The position numbers and the translations under genes were made by a program. A stretch of 64,000 nucleotides of DNA from Brevibacterium moorei (GTDB lineage Bacteria > Actinomycetota > Actinomycetes > Actinomycetales > Brevibacteriaceae): contig NZ_JANIJX010000002.1 of assembly GCF_024580735.1 (NCBI RefSeq), forward strand, positions 62,001 through 126,000, given 5' to 3'. The notes under the pieces are model-generated. The model searched no databases and was not told where the DNA came from. It was given only the letters and a program-made list of their open reading frames with translations. Numbering within the stretch: the first letter of the stretch is position 1; each line of letters starts with the position of its first letter. Positions 43,734 through 53,176 of this stretch are shown piece by piece.

Positions 43734-45182
43734 CTAACCTTCGGCTTCAAGGACCGAATAGACCTTCCAGACGCCGTTGGCGAACCTCAGTTCGACCCAC
43801 ACCGTGCGCGTGCCGTAGTCCACCGTGCCCGAGGCACCCGTCACCTTCGCGCCCATAGTGCTGCGCAGCCGCACCCGCTGCGCGCCGACCACCTCCGGAG
43901 CGCCCGGCTCAACGCTCAGTTGCACGTCGGATCCCCGGTGCGTCCCCGGGTCTGTCTGCGCGTCAGCCCGAGCCGCAGGTGAGTTCGGCACGCTGAGGTC
44001 TGCCAGCGCCCCAGCATCCCCGGTCTCCAACGCGGCCTCGCGCAAGCGCGTCAGTGCCCGCCAGGCGCCGACCGGCTCCTCCGGATCGTGCAGTGAATCC
44101 GACTCGGCCGCCACGGCCGATGAAGTCGCTCCGCCGGCCTCCCCCACCGCCGGGATCTTCTCGGCATCATGCCAGGGACCGGACAGGAGAATCCCAACCC
44201 CCACGAGCAGCAACGCCCCACCCAGCACGGGTACGGCCGAACGCCGCACCAAGACTGCCCATCCTCCGGACCGACGGGACCGACGCCGACCCATCCGGCC
44301 CTCGGACGGCTCCGCTGACCGGCGGACCAGCCGGCTCCCCCGTGCGGCCCGCAATAACGCAACGGAGTCCGCCTGACCGTCTTCGTGCGGCCTCGACCGC
44401 ACACCTGCACGACGCGCGCTCAGCGCCTCCGCTCCCGGCCCGATGGCGGGCGTGCTCGCCGTCCGTGCCTGTTCGACGGCCACGCCGGTCTCCGCCGCGA
44501 TGAACGGCAGGGGCTCACCTTGGCCGCAGGCGTCGAGACGTTCGCGCACCCGCTCGGTGGCCAGGCCGTGGTCCGTGGCGTAGCGGGCGCTGCCGTAAGC
44601 CAGGTCGCTGAGGAACTCGGCCAGTTCGTCTGGCATACCCGGTGCCAGCAAAGCGGGCGGGGTGCCGATGTCGGCGGTGAGGTCTCCACTCAGCGCTACC
44701 ACGGCCAGACGGGCCAGAGCACACGCCTCATCCCGTCCCGCGGCGGAGCCGTACCTCCCGGGGACGAGCACGATGTCGCCTCTCGCATCCACGCCGAAGG
44801 CATCGAGGTGCACCCTGCTCATCCCCTCAGGTGGCGGTGGCGCGCCGTCGAGCACCTCGACCACCCGGTGCAGTAGGAACAGACAGCGGGACACGCTCAG
44901 CGGCCCTGCCGTACCCAGATACATGCGCAGGGTCCCGCCTTCACAGCGGGACACCAGCAGGCCCTCTAACGTCTGTCCGTCAATTGGGTCGTACATCCGC
45001 GCGACGCGGGGCCGCGCACCCGTCCAAGCGCCGCCGGGAGCGTCGGCGCCGGTGACGAACCAGCGGCTGCGGCCATCCGCTTCAACACGGAAGAGGTCGG
45101 GCTCCAGCTGATGGACAAGCGTCCATTTTTCCTGGTCATCCTCGCGGACACCCGTTGTTTCCTGCTGCTCGTCATCGTTCAT
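43734..45182 (-). CDS. Membrane-anchored pseudokinase-like protein of unknown function
   Basis: This protein is 482 residues from the ATG at 45182 (GGAA ribosome site). I do not recognise a named family. The N-terminal 250 residues resemble a decayed Ser/Thr kinase fold of the kinase-like type found in actinobacterial cell-wall proteins: VHLDAFGVDARGDIVLVPG aligns with the catalytic and DFG region, but the catalytic Asp, Asn and DFG are not in place, and there is no glycine loop or ATP lysine I can identify. A basic linker (about 280-310) precedes one membrane helix (about 315-335) and an outer domain ending in WVELRFANGVWKVYSV, which looks like an NTF2/SnoaL-type fold. It separates sucB from lipB but faces the other way. 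Confidence 0.7.
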   Translation of the reverse strand: MNDDEQQETTGVREDDQEKWTLVHQLEPDLFRVEADGRSRWFVTGADAPGGAWTGARPRVARMYDPIDGQTLEGLLVSRCEGGTLRMYLGTAGPLSVSRCLFLLHRVVEVLDGAPPPPEGMSRVHLDAFGVDARGDIVLVPGRYGSAAGRDEACALARLAVVALSGDLTADIGTPPALLAPGMPDELAEFLSDLAYGSARYATDHGLATERVRERLDACGQGEPLPFIAAETGVAVEQARTASTPAIGPGAEALSARRAGVRSRPHEDGQADSVALLRAARGSRLVRRSAEPSEGRMGRRRSRRSGGWAVLVRRSAVPVLGGALLLVGVGILLSGPWHDAEKIPAVGEAGGATSSAVAAESDSLHDPEEPVGAWRALTRLREAALETGDAGALADLSVPNSPAARADAQTDPGTHRGSDVQLSVEPGAPEVVGAQRVRLRSTMGAKVTGASGTVDYGTRTVWVELRFANGVWKVYSVLEAEG

Positions 45183-45200
45183 AATCAGTTCCAATGGCTA

Positions 45201-45240
45201 AGAGCGTTTATGTCGTTTTGTTGATAATAGATAACGCTCT
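45201..45240 (-). promoter_or_regulatory. Inverted repeat flanking the pseudokinase-gene promoter
   Basis: AGAGCGTT (45201-45208) and AACGCTCT (45233-45240) are exact inverted copies, centres 32 bp apart (about three helical turns). Between them on the minus strand lies a TATTAT -10 (45229-45224). Confidence 0.5.
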
Positions 45241-45335
45241 CCACCAGAAATAGCCCGACACCGGTTGAATCACTCCTCCCGTCGGTTCCCAGCGCCCGTC
45301 GCCGGGTGTCTTTGCCCACAGCACCCGGCGGGACA

Positions 45336-45347
45336 TAGGGTGGTGCC
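45336..45347 (+). promoter_or_regulatory. Leaderless promoter -10 (TAGGGT) for lipB
   Basis: TAGGGT at 45336-45341 is followed after 6 nt by the lipB ATG at 45348. Confidence 0.6.
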
Positions 45348-45986
45348 ATGGTCCTCACCGTTGAAAAACTCGGCTTCGCCCCCGAACTCGTCGATTACCG
45401 TTACGCCCTGGGCATTCAGAACGCCTACCATGACGAGGTCGTCGCCGGCACACGGGACTCCACACTCCTGGCACTCGAACACGAGGCCGTCTACACAGCG
45501 GGCAAGCGTACCGAGCCCCACGAGCGCCCCCTCGACGGCACAGAGGTCATCGACATCGACCGCGGAGGCAAGATCACCTGGCACGGACCCGGCCAGCTGG
45601 TCCTCTACCCGGTATACCGACTTAACGACGCCAAGGACGTTCGCCTCTACGTCAGCCAAATCGAGGATGCCGTCATCGAACTGCTCGCCGGCCTGGGAAT
45701 CGAAGCCGGACGCGTGGACGGGCGCGCCGGAGTCTGGCTGGAGGCCGATGCCACCGGTCCCGAACGCAAAATCGCCGCGATTGGCATTCGCATCCACGAC
45801 GGCGTGACCATGCACGGCGTCGCCATTAACTGCTCCAATTCCTTCTCCGGATTCGACAACATCGTCCCCTGCGGAATAGTCGACGCCGGAGTGACCTCCA
45901 TCAGCCGCGAGCTTCACAGGGAGGTCACTCCCGCCGCACTCGCCGATGAGGCCATCGCACTTCTGAATCGCCATATCACCGCCTGA
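45348..45986 (+). CDS. lipB: Octanoyl-[ACP]:protein N-octanoyltransferase LipB
   Basis: This 212-residue enzyme moves octanoate from acyl carrier protein to the lipoyl lysine of E2 and GcvH proteins. Motifs include [14 protein letters not shown], the catalytic Lys in KIAAIGIRI and the catalytic Cys in [10 protein letters not shown]. It is followed by lipA, which adds the sulfurs; the probable substrate SucB is encoded 1.7 kb upstream. Confidence 0.97.
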   Translation: MVLTVEKLGFAPELVDYRYALGIQNAYHDEVVAGTRDSTLLALEHEAVYTAGKRTEPHERPLDGTEVIDIDRGGKITWHGPGQLVLYPVYRLNDAKDVRLYVSQIEDAVIELLAGLGIEAGRVDGRAGVWLEADATGPERKIAAIGIRIHDGVTMHGVAINCSNSFSGFDNIVPCGIVDAGVTSISRELHREVTPAALADEAIALLNRHITA

Positions 45987-46011
45987 CCCCACACAGCCTG
46001 ACCCCACACAG
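45982..46011 (+). repeat. 15-bp tandem duplication at the lipB-lipA junction
   Basis: CCTGACCCCACACAG occurs twice head to tail (45982-45996, 45997-46011). The first copy contains the lipB stop, the second repeats a TGA, and the lipA GGAAGGA site follows. Confidence 0.8.
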
Positions 46012-46024
46012 GAAGGACCAGCAC

Positions 46025-47071
46025 GTGACAATCGCACCCGAGGGACGCAGATTACTGCGCGTCGAAGCCAGGAATTCGGAGACCCCGATCGAGTCCAAAC
46101 CCGACTGGATCAAGGCGAAGGCCCATATCGGCCCCGAATTCTCCGAATTGAAATCCCTGGTGCGCACGTCCGGGCTGCATACGGTATGCGAAGAGGCCGG
46201 GTGCCCGAACATCTTCGAATGTTGGGAGGATCGCGAGGCGACTTTCCTCATCGGCGGCGAACAGTGCACCCGACGTTGTGACTTCTGCCAGATCGACACG
46301 GGCAAGCCCGCCGACTTCGACGCCGACGAACCGCGCCGGGTCGCCGAATCGGTCGCCACCATGGGCCTGCGGTATTCGACGATCACCGGCGTGGCCCGTG
46401 ATGATCTGGCCGATGGTGGGGCCTGGCTCTACGCCGAGACGGTTCGCCTCATCCACGGGCTGGACACCGCCGACGGACAGGGCACCGGCGTCGAGCTGCT
46501 CATCCCCGATTTCAACTCGGACGACGACCAGCTCGCTGAAGTCTTCTCCTCCCGCCCCGAGGTCCTGGCCCACAATGTCGAGACGGTCCCCCGCATCTTC
46601 AAACGTATTCGCCCCGGCTTCCGCTACGACCGTTCACTGTCCGTGTTGACAAAGGCCCGCGCGGCCGGCCTGGTGACGAAATCGAACCTGATCCTCGGCA
46701 TGGGAGAGACCAACGACGAAGTCGTCGCAGCCATGCAGGACCTCCACGCCGCCGGCTGTGACCTGCTGACGATTACCCAGTATCTGCGCCCGTCACCGCG
46801 CCATCATCCGATCGACAGGTGGGTCAAACCACAGGACTTCGTCGCATTGCGCGATGCAGCCGAAGAAATCGGCTTCCTGGGAGTCATGTCGGGACCGCTG
46901 GTCCGCTCCTCATACCGGGCGGGGCGGTTGTGGGCGCAGGCCATGCGCAGCAAGGGGCGCCCGATTCCGGCCCACCTGGCCCACCTCGACCGTGACTCCG
47001 AATCCCCGGCCAGGCAGGAGGCCCAGGCGGTGGTCGATACCTTCGGCGCGGGCGAAGAGGTAAAATACTGA
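46025..47071 (+). CDS. lipA: Lipoyl synthase LipA
   Basis: This 348-residue radical-SAM enzyme inserts two sulfurs into octanoyl-lysine. It has the auxiliary-cluster cysteines ([13 protein letters not shown]), the radical-SAM CxxxCxxC (CTRRCDFCQ) and the C-terminal cluster-ligand serine in RSSYRAG. The auxiliary cluster is consumed as sulfur donor, so LipA depends on the Suf/ErpA systems encoded in this window. The start is GTG behind GGAAGGA. Confidence 0.98.
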   Translation: MTIAPEGRRLLRVEARNSETPIESKPDWIKAKAHIGPEFSELKSLVRTSGLHTVCEEAGCPNIFECWEDREATFLIGGEQCTRRCDFCQIDTGKPADFDADEPRRVAESVATMGLRYSTITGVARDDLADGGAWLYAETVRLIHGLDTADGQGTGVELLIPDFNSDDDQLAEVFSSRPEVLAHNVETVPRIFKRIRPGFRYDRSLSVLTKARAAGLVTKSNLILGMGETNDEVVAAMQDLHAAGCDLLTITQYLRPSPRHHPIDRWVKPQDFVALRDAAEEIGFLGVMSGPLVRSSYRAGRLWAQAMRSKGRPIPAHLAHLDRDSESPARQEAQAVVDTFGAGEEVKY

Positions 47072-47100
47072 GCAGTCCGCAACTGTCAAGAAACGAGTCC

Positions 47101-47835
47101 ATGTCTACTTCGAACGAACCGAAGCCCAAACGCTTCAAGCGCAAGCCGAAAGATCCGAACAATCCGGGCCGGATCGCCCAGATGAAGCAGGTCTACAAGC
47201 TGGCGGCCAAGCACTACAAGGCCCTGCCGTGGATCCTGGCCGCCGCAGTGCTCGGCGGTGGCGCCCTCGGCGCCCTGGTCGGCCTGCTCCTGCCACCCAT
47301 CTGGCTGTGGATCATCCTGGGCCTGATGGTCGGCGTCCTCGGTGCTACCTTCATCCTGGGCCGCTTCGCCGAAACCGCGGCGTTCGAGGAGATGCGTGGC
47401 AAGCCCGGCGCCTACGGTGCGGTCCTCAACACGGTGCGCAAGTCCTGGCTGGCCGACGACGAGCCCGTGGCGGTCGACCCCAAGACACGCGACCTGGTGT
47501 ACCGCGCCACCGGCCGCGGCGGCGTCGTCCTGGTGGGCGAGGGCCCCGCCGGACGCGTGGCCAAGCTGGTGGACAAGGAACGCAAGCGCCATGAGCGGGT
47601 GCTCCCCGGCGTTCCGGTCAACACCCTGCTCGGTGGCGAGGGCGAGGGACAGATCCCGATGAATCGGCTGACCAAGGAGGTCTACAAGATCCCGCGGAAG
47701 CTCAACAAGTCGGAGGTCCTGGTCATTCGCAAGCGCCTGACCGCACTGGGCACCATTTCGAAGCGGGCTCCGATCCCCAAGGGCATCGACCCCAGCCGGG
47801 CGCGCCCGGACCGCCGCGCCATGCGTGGTCGCTGA
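47101..47835 (+). CDS. DUF4191 family membrane protein
   Basis: This 244-residue actinobacterial protein usually follows lipA. It has a basic N-terminus (KPKRFKRKPKDPNNPGRIAQ), two adjacent membrane helices (about 45-68 and 70-92) and a soluble basic C-terminal domain containing GRGGVVLVGEGPAGR and a Lys/Arg-rich tail. No catalytic motif is evident. The conserved link with lipA hints at, but does not show, a role in lipoate or membrane physiology. Confidence 0.88.
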   Translation: MSTSNEPKPKRFKRKPKDPNNPGRIAQMKQVYKLAAKHYKALPWILAAAVLGGGALGALVGLLLPPIWLWIILGLMVGVLGATFILGRFAETAAFEEMRGKPGAYGAVLNTVRKSWLADDEPVAVDPKTRDLVYRATGRGGVVLVGEGPAGRVAKLVDKERKRHERVLPGVPVNTLLGGEGEGQIPMNRLTKEVYKIPRKLNKSEVLVIRKRLTALGTISKRAPIPKGIDPSRARPDRRAMRGR

Positions 47836-47850
47836 TACCTCGCAGCACGC

Positions 47851-47901
47851 AACAGGGCCCCTGTTCCATCCACACTCCGTGTGGTGAACAGGGGCCCTGT
47901 T
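47851..47901. terminator. Hairpin terminator between DUF4191 and the RDD gene
   Basis: 16-nt complementary arms (47851-47866, 47886-47901) with a further short internal stem. Genes converge here. Confidence 0.8.
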
Positions 47902-47946
47902 TCATCGTCTTCGTCGTCCCCTCCATCCGAATACGGAGGACATCGG

Positions 47947-48387
47947 TCACATTCTGACCACGGTGACGTTCGCCGCCAAGTCGTGCAAACCGCGACGATC
48001 GCCGTTGTAGACGACTGCCGGGATGACCAGAGCCAGCAAGACAACCCGCACCAGGATCCAGCCCGGATTGCGGCGAGTCCCGCCAGGGCCCAGCAGCCGC
48101 ACCCGCAGCACCCGCTGACCGATCGTGTACCCCAGGGTGGACTGCAGCACCCAGTTCTCCACCAGGAACAGCCCCAGCGTCACCCAGGAGTCCCCGTGGA
48201 AGAACGCGGTGGAGATGAGCAGGCACAGGCCCCAGTCGATGCACAGGGACAGGAACCTCTTCCAGTGTGGGGCAACCGAGCCCGGGCCCTCCTGGGGCAG
48301 ACCCAGGCGTTTGCCGGGCCAGTCGCCCGGGCGCATGGAGAGGTCGGGGCCGTTGAGCCAGGAGCCGATATCATCTCTGTCGATCAC
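47947..48387 (-). CDS. RDD-family membrane protein
   Basis: This 146-residue protein has the RDD motif variant at the first membrane segment (KRFLSLCIDWGLCLLIS) and about three membrane helices. TLGYTIGQRVLRVRLLGPGG is characteristic of the family. Function is unknown; some RDD proteins act in ion transport. I use the GTG at 48387, with TACCCT 6 nt upstream, instead of the longer frame from 48489, whose extra residues look non-coding. It is divergent from glnA, as often in actinobacteria. Confidence 0.88.
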   Translation of the reverse strand: MIDRDDIGSWLNGPDLSMRPGDWPGKRLGLPQEGPGSVAPHWKRFLSLCIDWGLCLLISTAFFHGDSWVTLGLFLVENWVLQSTLGYTIGQRVLRVRLLGPGGTRRNPGWILVRVVLLALVIPAVVYNGDRRGLHDLAANVTVVRM

Positions 48388-48393
48388 CCCACC

Positions 48394-48399
48394 AGGGTA
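48394..48399 (-). promoter_or_regulatory. Leaderless promoter -10 (TACCCT) for the RDD gene
   Basis: On the minus strand TACCCT ends 6 nt before the GTG at 48387. Confidence 0.5.
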
Positions 48400-48482
48400 T
48401 CGCCTGAGACGATTCCCGACCGCATCCGGAGGCCTTCGCCACATTGCAGGGCTGCACCGCATAGGATGAAGGAGTGGTCGCT

Positions 48483-48520
48483 GAAACATCTCCGAAACAT
48501 TCGGGACACTCAGCGGTTAC
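48483..48520 (+). promoter_or_regulatory. GlnR-type operator upstream of glnA
   Basis: Four GNNAC half-sites recur with an exact 11-bp period: GAAAC (48483), GAAAC (48494), GACAC (48505) and GTTAC (48516), each separated by 6 nt. This matches the spacing of the actinobacterial GlnR box (GTnAC-N6-GaAAC repeated). It lies about 75-110 nt upstream of the glnA start. Confidence 0.7.
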
Positions 48521-48594
48521 GGCATCTGGCTAAAGTGGTCAGAGCAACGCGGTAATTCATATGTATCGCGTATCGATTGACACTGGGAGTGAGC

Positions 48595-50019
48595 TTGTTT
48601 ACATCAGCCTCTGAACTCGTCGCCTATCTGAAGGCAGAGGACGTCGAGTTCGTCGACGTCCGCTTCTGCGACCTGCCGGGCACCGTACAGCACTTCAACA
48701 TGCCGGCTGAGGCCTACGGCGAGGACGAAATCGAAGAGGGCCTGCTCTTCGACGGCTCGTCCATCCGCGGCTTCCAGTCGATCAACGAATCGGACATGAA
48801 GCTGCTGGCCGATGTCACCTCGGCCTTCATCGACCCGTTCCGCGAGGCCAAGACCTTGGTCGTCACGCACTCGATCGTCGATCCCTTCACCGACGAGCCC
48901 TACTCCCGCGATCCCCGCCAGGTCGCAGCCAAGGCCGAGGCCTACCTGAAGTCCACCGGGATCGCCGACACGGTCTTCTTCGGCGCTGAGGCCGAGTTCT
49001 ACCTGTTCGACTCGATCCGTTACGACAGCCAGCCCGGCGGCGCCTTCTACAAGATCGACTCCGTCGAAGCGGCCTGGAACACCGGCGCCGAAGAGGGCGG
49101 CCACAACCTGGGCTACAAGACCCCCATCAAGGGCGGCTACTTCCCCGTCTCCCCCTCCGATCACTTCGCCGACATCCGCGATGCCATCTCACTGACGCTC
49201 AAGGAGATCGGCTTCTCCGTCGAACGCGCCCACCACGAAGTAGGCACAGCCGGCCAGCAGGAGATCAACTACAAGTTCGACAGCCTGCAGAAGGCCGCCG
49301 ACCAGCTGCTGGACTTCAAGTACGTCGTGAAGAACGTCTCGAACGAATTCGAGAAGACCGCGACCTTCATGCCCAAGCCCATGTACGGTGACAACGGCTC
49401 CGGCATGCACTGCCACCAGTCGCTGTGGAAGGACGGCAAGCCGCTGTTCTTCGACGAGAACGGCTACGCCAACCTCTCCGATCTGGCCCGCTGGTACATC
49501 GGCGGCCTGATCGAACACGCCGGCGCCGTGCTGGCCTTCACGAACCCGACGATCAACTCCTACCGTCGTCTGGTTCCCGGATACGAGGCACCGGTCAACC
49601 TGGTCTACTCGGCACGCAACCGCTCGGCCGCCATCCGCATCCCGGTCACCGGCTCGTCGCCCAAGGCCAAGCGCCTGGAGTTCCGCGTGCCCGATCCCTC
49701 GTCGAACCCCTACCTGGCCTTCGCCGCCCAGCTGATGGCCGGCCTCGACGGCATCAAGAACCGCATCGAGCCGCCGGAGCCGATCGACAAGGACCTCTAC
49801 GAACTGCCCCCGGAGGAACTGGGCGACATCAAGCTCACCCCGAACTCCCTCGAGGATGCCCTGGCCGAACTCGAGGCCGACCACGAGTTCCTCACCGCCG
49901 GCAATGTCTTCACGCCCGATCTGATCGAAACGTGGGTCAAGTACAAGCGTGAGAACGAACTCGACGTCGTGCGCCTGCGCCCGACTCCGGCCGAGTTCGA
50001 GCTGTACTACACCGTCTGA
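48595..50019 (+). CDS. glnA: Glutamine synthetase type I
   Basis: This 474-residue enzyme makes glutamine from glutamate, ammonia and ATP as a dodecamer. Motifs include [10 protein letters not shown], the metal and active-site regions [10 protein letters not shown] and [25 protein letters not shown], and the adenylylation Tyr (about 402) in DLYELPPEE, the target of GlnE encoded downstream. The start is TTG at 48595, behind GGGAG, giving [11 protein letters not shown] as in relatives. Confidence 0.97.
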   Translation: MFTSASELVAYLKAEDVEFVDVRFCDLPGTVQHFNMPAEAYGEDEIEEGLLFDGSSIRGFQSINESDMKLLADVTSAFIDPFREAKTLVVTHSIVDPFTDEPYSRDPRQVAAKAEAYLKSTGIADTVFFGAEAEFYLFDSIRYDSQPGGAFYKIDSVEAAWNTGAEEGGHNLGYKTPIKGGYFPVSPSDHFADIRDAISLTLKEIGFSVERAHHEVGTAGQQEINYKFDSLQKAADQLLDFKYVVKNVSNEFEKTATFMPKPMYGDNGSGMHCHQSLWKDGKPLFFDENGYANLSDLARWYIGGLIEHAGAVLAFTNPTINSYRRLVPGYEAPVNLVYSARNRSAAIRIPVTGSSPKAKRLEFRVPDPSSNPYLAFAAQLMAGLDGIKNRIEPPEPIDKDLYELPPEELGDIKLTPNSLEDALAELEADHEFLTAGNVFTPDLIETWVKYKRENELDVVRLRPTPAEFELYYTV

Positions 50020-50036
50020 TCCGATCAGACCGGCTC

Positions 50037-50093
50037 AACGATAAGGGCTGTGGCCCGCAACCGCTTCGGTTGCGGGCCACAGCCCTTATCGTT
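50037..50093. terminator. Very strong bidirectional terminator between glnA and glnE
   Basis: A perfect 27-bp inverted repeat (50037-50063, 50067-50093) with a 3-nt loop between convergent genes. Confidence 0.9.
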
Positions 50094-50148
50094 CTCTGTG
50101 GGTGGAACGCACGCTGCCCTGGCACCGCGCTTCGGATCTCGACTCGCG

Positions 50149-53100
50149 TCACTCCTCATAGCCGAAGAACAGCCGCTCGACCACCTTCCTGGCGTGCCGT
50201 GCCGCACGCAGATAGTCGTCCTGGAACTCCTGCCACAGACCAGGGCCGTAACCCATCAGCCGTGCAACCGCTTCCAGGTCCTCCGGCCGGGCCGGCAGGG
50301 AATCTGCGATGCGCCCGCGGAAGAGCACCGCTGCACAGCGGATCTGGGTGGCCGCCAACCAGGCCTCCTCGAGAACCTGTGCGTCTTCCCCACCGATTAC
50401 GCCCAGTGCCACCTCAGCGTGCAAGGCCGGCAGGGTCGAGGTGGTGTGCAGGGCCGCTTCCCCGTGCCCGTGGACCAGCTGCAACAGCTGAACCGTCCAC
50501 TCTACGTCCGATAGTCCCCCGTGGCCCAACTTCAAATGCCTGCGGATATCGGCCCCGCGCGGCAAGCGCTCGGCCTCCATCCGCGCCTTGAGCCTGCGCA
50601 TCTGGCGCAAAGAGCTCTCGGGGACGACTGCCGGGTAGCGCAGCGGCTCGATGAGTTCGAGATAGTCCGCAGCCAGACTCTGATCGCCGGCGATCGGACG
50701 CGCCCGCAGCAGGGCCTGAGCCTCCCAGGGCTCCGACCACTTGCCGTAGTACGCCCGGTAGCTCTCCAGGGTGCGCACCAGCGGTCCGTTCTTGCCCTCC
50801 GGCCGCAGATCCGCGTCCAGCTCGACGGCCGGGGCGGCGCCCGCCTGGCCCAGCTCGTGGATCAGGCGCAGGGCGAGCTTCTTAACGTGAGTGGCCAGAC
50901 GGCTCCTGGCGTCGTCGTCCAGATCGCCTGCCGGACGGTAGACGAACATCACATCCGCATCGGAGGAATAGCCGACCTCCGCACCGCCCAGCCGGCCCAT
51001 CGCGATGACCGCGAACTCGTAGGCGGGCGTTTCCGGGGTGTCCATGGCCAGGCGCATGGCCTGGCAGCCAGCCGCTATCGTGGCATCGACGATCTGCGCG
51101 AGCCGGGCCGGAATCTCCGTTCGGTCCCCGACTTCGAGCACATCGGCCAGCGCACAGCGCAACAGTTCGCGCCCGTACAGGCCTCTGATAGCCGGAATCG
51201 ATTCTGCGCCGTGCCGGCGCAGCAGGCCCGCCGTCTCGGCCCGCAGATCGCTGCGCACGGCCAGCGTCAGTGGCTCTTCGAGCCAGGCCACCGCCGAGGG
51301 ATTCTTCAACAGGAGTTCCGTAGCATACGCCGAAAGCGACAGGACACGGGCCATTGCCCTGGCCGCCACACCCGAGTCGCGCAGCATCTTGAGATACCAG
51401 GTCGAACCGGACAATGACTCGGACAGGCGGCGGAAGGACAGCAGAGCCGCATCCGGATCCACGCCGTCGGCGAACCAGTCCAGGAGGGCCGGCAACACCT
51501 GCTTTTGCACGTGTGCGCTGCGCCCGGTGCCCTGGGCCAGGCGGCCGATGTGCAGCAGCGCGGACTTCGGATCCTTGTAGCCGAAGGCGGCCAGGCGGTC
51601 GCGGGCGGCCGAATCGGACATCCGCACGATGGAGTCGGCTCCCGCGGCGGCCTGCAGAATGGGCCGGTAGAAGATCTGCTGGTGTAGGACCCGCACTCGG
51701 CGGGAGTGGACAGTCCGCTCGGCCGCCAGGCGCTCGGCGCTTCGGTCCCCATCGGCGTAGACGGCCCTGGCCAGGGTCCGCAGTCGGCCCGGATCATCCG
51801 GCAACAAAGCCGTGCGCTGCATCCGGGGGATCTGCAGACGGTGTTCGACGACCCGCATGAACCGATACGCCGCGGCCAGATCGCGGCCGTCATCGGCCCC
51901 GATATAGCCCAATCCAGCCAGCCGCGGGATCACGTCGAGGGTCGCCGTAACACGGATCTCCTGCTCCTCGCGCCCGTGGACCAATTGCAGCAGCTGGGCT
52001 GAGAATTCCACGTCGCGCAGTCCGCCGCTGCCCAGTTTGAGCTGGCGGGCGGCCTCGTTGGCCGGGATCAGATCGACGACGCGCCGCCGCATGGCGCGTA
52101 CCCCGTCGATGAAGCCCGGACGGGCCGCCGCCGTCCACACCAGCGGATTGAACGCCTCGAACCACTCGTGCCCCAGCGCGACGTCGCCGGCGATCGGACG
52201 GGCCTTGAGCAGGGCCTGGAACTCCCAGTTCTCAGCGGTTCGCTCATAGTAGGAGCGGAATTCCTCGAGGGGCCGGACCAGCGGGCCGGCCTTGCCCTCC
52301 GGACGCAGTGCCGCATCGAGTTCCCACAGTGCGGGCTCCGCGGCCGGCCGGTCGATGAGCTCGGCGACGCGGTTGGCCAGTGCAGTGGCCAGTTCGCGTT
52401 CGGCCGCAGGCTCCGCACAGTAGACGACATCGACATCGGAGACGTAGTTCAATTCGCGTGCGCCGCACTTGCCCATTCCGATGACGGCCAAGCGGACTCG
52501 GGCATCCGGATCCAATTCCGCCCGTGCCACCGCCAGTGCCGCATCGATCGCCGAGGCGGCCATGTCCGCCAGGATCCGGCAAACCTCGGCGACCACATCA
52601 GTGGGACACTGTGCGAGCAGATCATCGGCGGTCAGCCGGATCAGCAGTTCCCGGTAGGCCACGCGCAGTGCGGTCCGGCCTTCCTCCCCGCGCACCATGG
52701 CCACTGGCGCAGGTGCCTCCGGGTCCGCTCCGACGGCGTCGAACAGGTGCGCGCGCAGGGCCGGCTGCGCCGCCGCAGAGGTTCCCAGCAGGCAGGTGGT
52801 GGACCCCGGTTCCGGCAGGGCCAGCATTCGCAGGGACTGCGGATGCCGGATAATGAAGTCGATGCACGCCTCGGAATACCCACCCAGGGCGATGACCCGA
52901 CGCAGGACCTGTGACGTGGCCAGCAGGTCGGCCAATCCAGAGGCATCCGGATGAGTTGCCACGGCCTCGGCCACACGGATAACCGCCAGGCCGGCGGCGT
53001 CGGGGTCGGCCACCGAACGCGCCAGTGCCGTGGCGGCAGCGGCGGACAGCGCAGGTCGGTCCAGCAACTGCGCGGCCTCGGTGAGGAAGCGGGGATAGCG

Positions 53101-53169
53101 GAAACTGGCCTGGGGCCGGCCCGATTTGCCCGGCCGGCCCGTCGGCTGGGACCGTCGCGTCTGCGGCAT
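50149..53169 (-). CDS. glnE: Bifunctional glutamine synthetase adenylyltransferase/deadenylase
   Basis: This 1006-residue enzyme adds AMP to, and removes it from, the GlnA tyrosine. Two nucleotidyltransferase domains are visible, each followed by a helical domain. The N-terminal domain has YVSDVDVVYCAEP (deadenylase side) and the C-terminal domain has YSSDADVMFVYRP (adenylylation side); both metal-binding Asp pairs are intact. KLGSGGLRDVEFSAQLLQLV and KLGHGGLSDVEWTVQLLQLV repeat between the halves, showing the ancient duplication. It lies 7 nt after glnA2. Confidence 0.97.
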   Translation of the reverse strand: MPQTRRSQPTGRPGKSGRPQASFRYPRFLTEAAQLLDRPALSAAAATALARSVADPDAAGLAVIRVAEAVATHPDASGLADLLATSQVLRRVIALGGYSEACIDFIIRHPQSLRMLALPEPGSTTCLLGTSAAAQPALRAHLFDAVGADPEAPAPVAMVRGEEGRTALRVAYRELLIRLTADDLLAQCPTDVVAEVCRILADMAASAIDAALAVARAELDPDARVRLAVIGMGKCGARELNYVSDVDVVYCAEPAAERELATALANRVAELIDRPAAEPALWELDAALRPEGKAGPLVRPLEEFRSYYERTAENWEFQALLKARPIAGDVALGHEWFEAFNPLVWTAAARPGFIDGVRAMRRRVVDLIPANEAARQLKLGSGGLRDVEFSAQLLQLVHGREEQEIRVTATLDVIPRLAGLGYIGADDGRDLAAAYRFMRVVEHRLQIPRMQRTALLPDDPGRLRTLARAVYADGDRSAERLAAERTVHSRRVRVLHQQIFYRPILQAAAGADSIVRMSDSAARDRLAAFGYKDPKSALLHIGRLAQGTGRSAHVQKQVLPALLDWFADGVDPDAALLSFRRLSESLSGSTWYLKMLRDSGVAARAMARVLSLSAYATELLLKNPSAVAWLEEPLTLAVRSDLRAETAGLLRRHGAESIPAIRGLYGRELLRCALADVLEVGDRTEIPARLAQIVDATIAAGCQAMRLAMDTPETPAYEFAVIAMGRLGGAEVGYSSDADVMFVYRPAGDLDDDARSRLATHVKKLALRLIHELGQAGAAPAVELDADLRPEGKNGPLVRTLESYRAYYGKWSEPWEAQALLRARPIAGDQSLAADYLELIEPLRYPAVVPESSLRQMRRLKARMEAERLPRGADIRRHLKLGHGGLSDVEWTVQLLQLVHGHGEAALHTTSTLPALHAEVALGVIGGEDAQVLEEAWLAATQIRCAAVLFRGRIADSLPARPEDLEAVARLMGYGPGLWQEFQDDYLRAARHARKVVERLFFGYEE

Positions 53170-53176
53170 CAGCTGC

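Noticed and set aside
48400..48489. N-terminal extension of the RDD protein starting at 48489
   Set aside because: The extra 34 residues contain no RDD-family sequence and overlap a TACCCT element 6 nt before the GTG at 48387, which is the better start.
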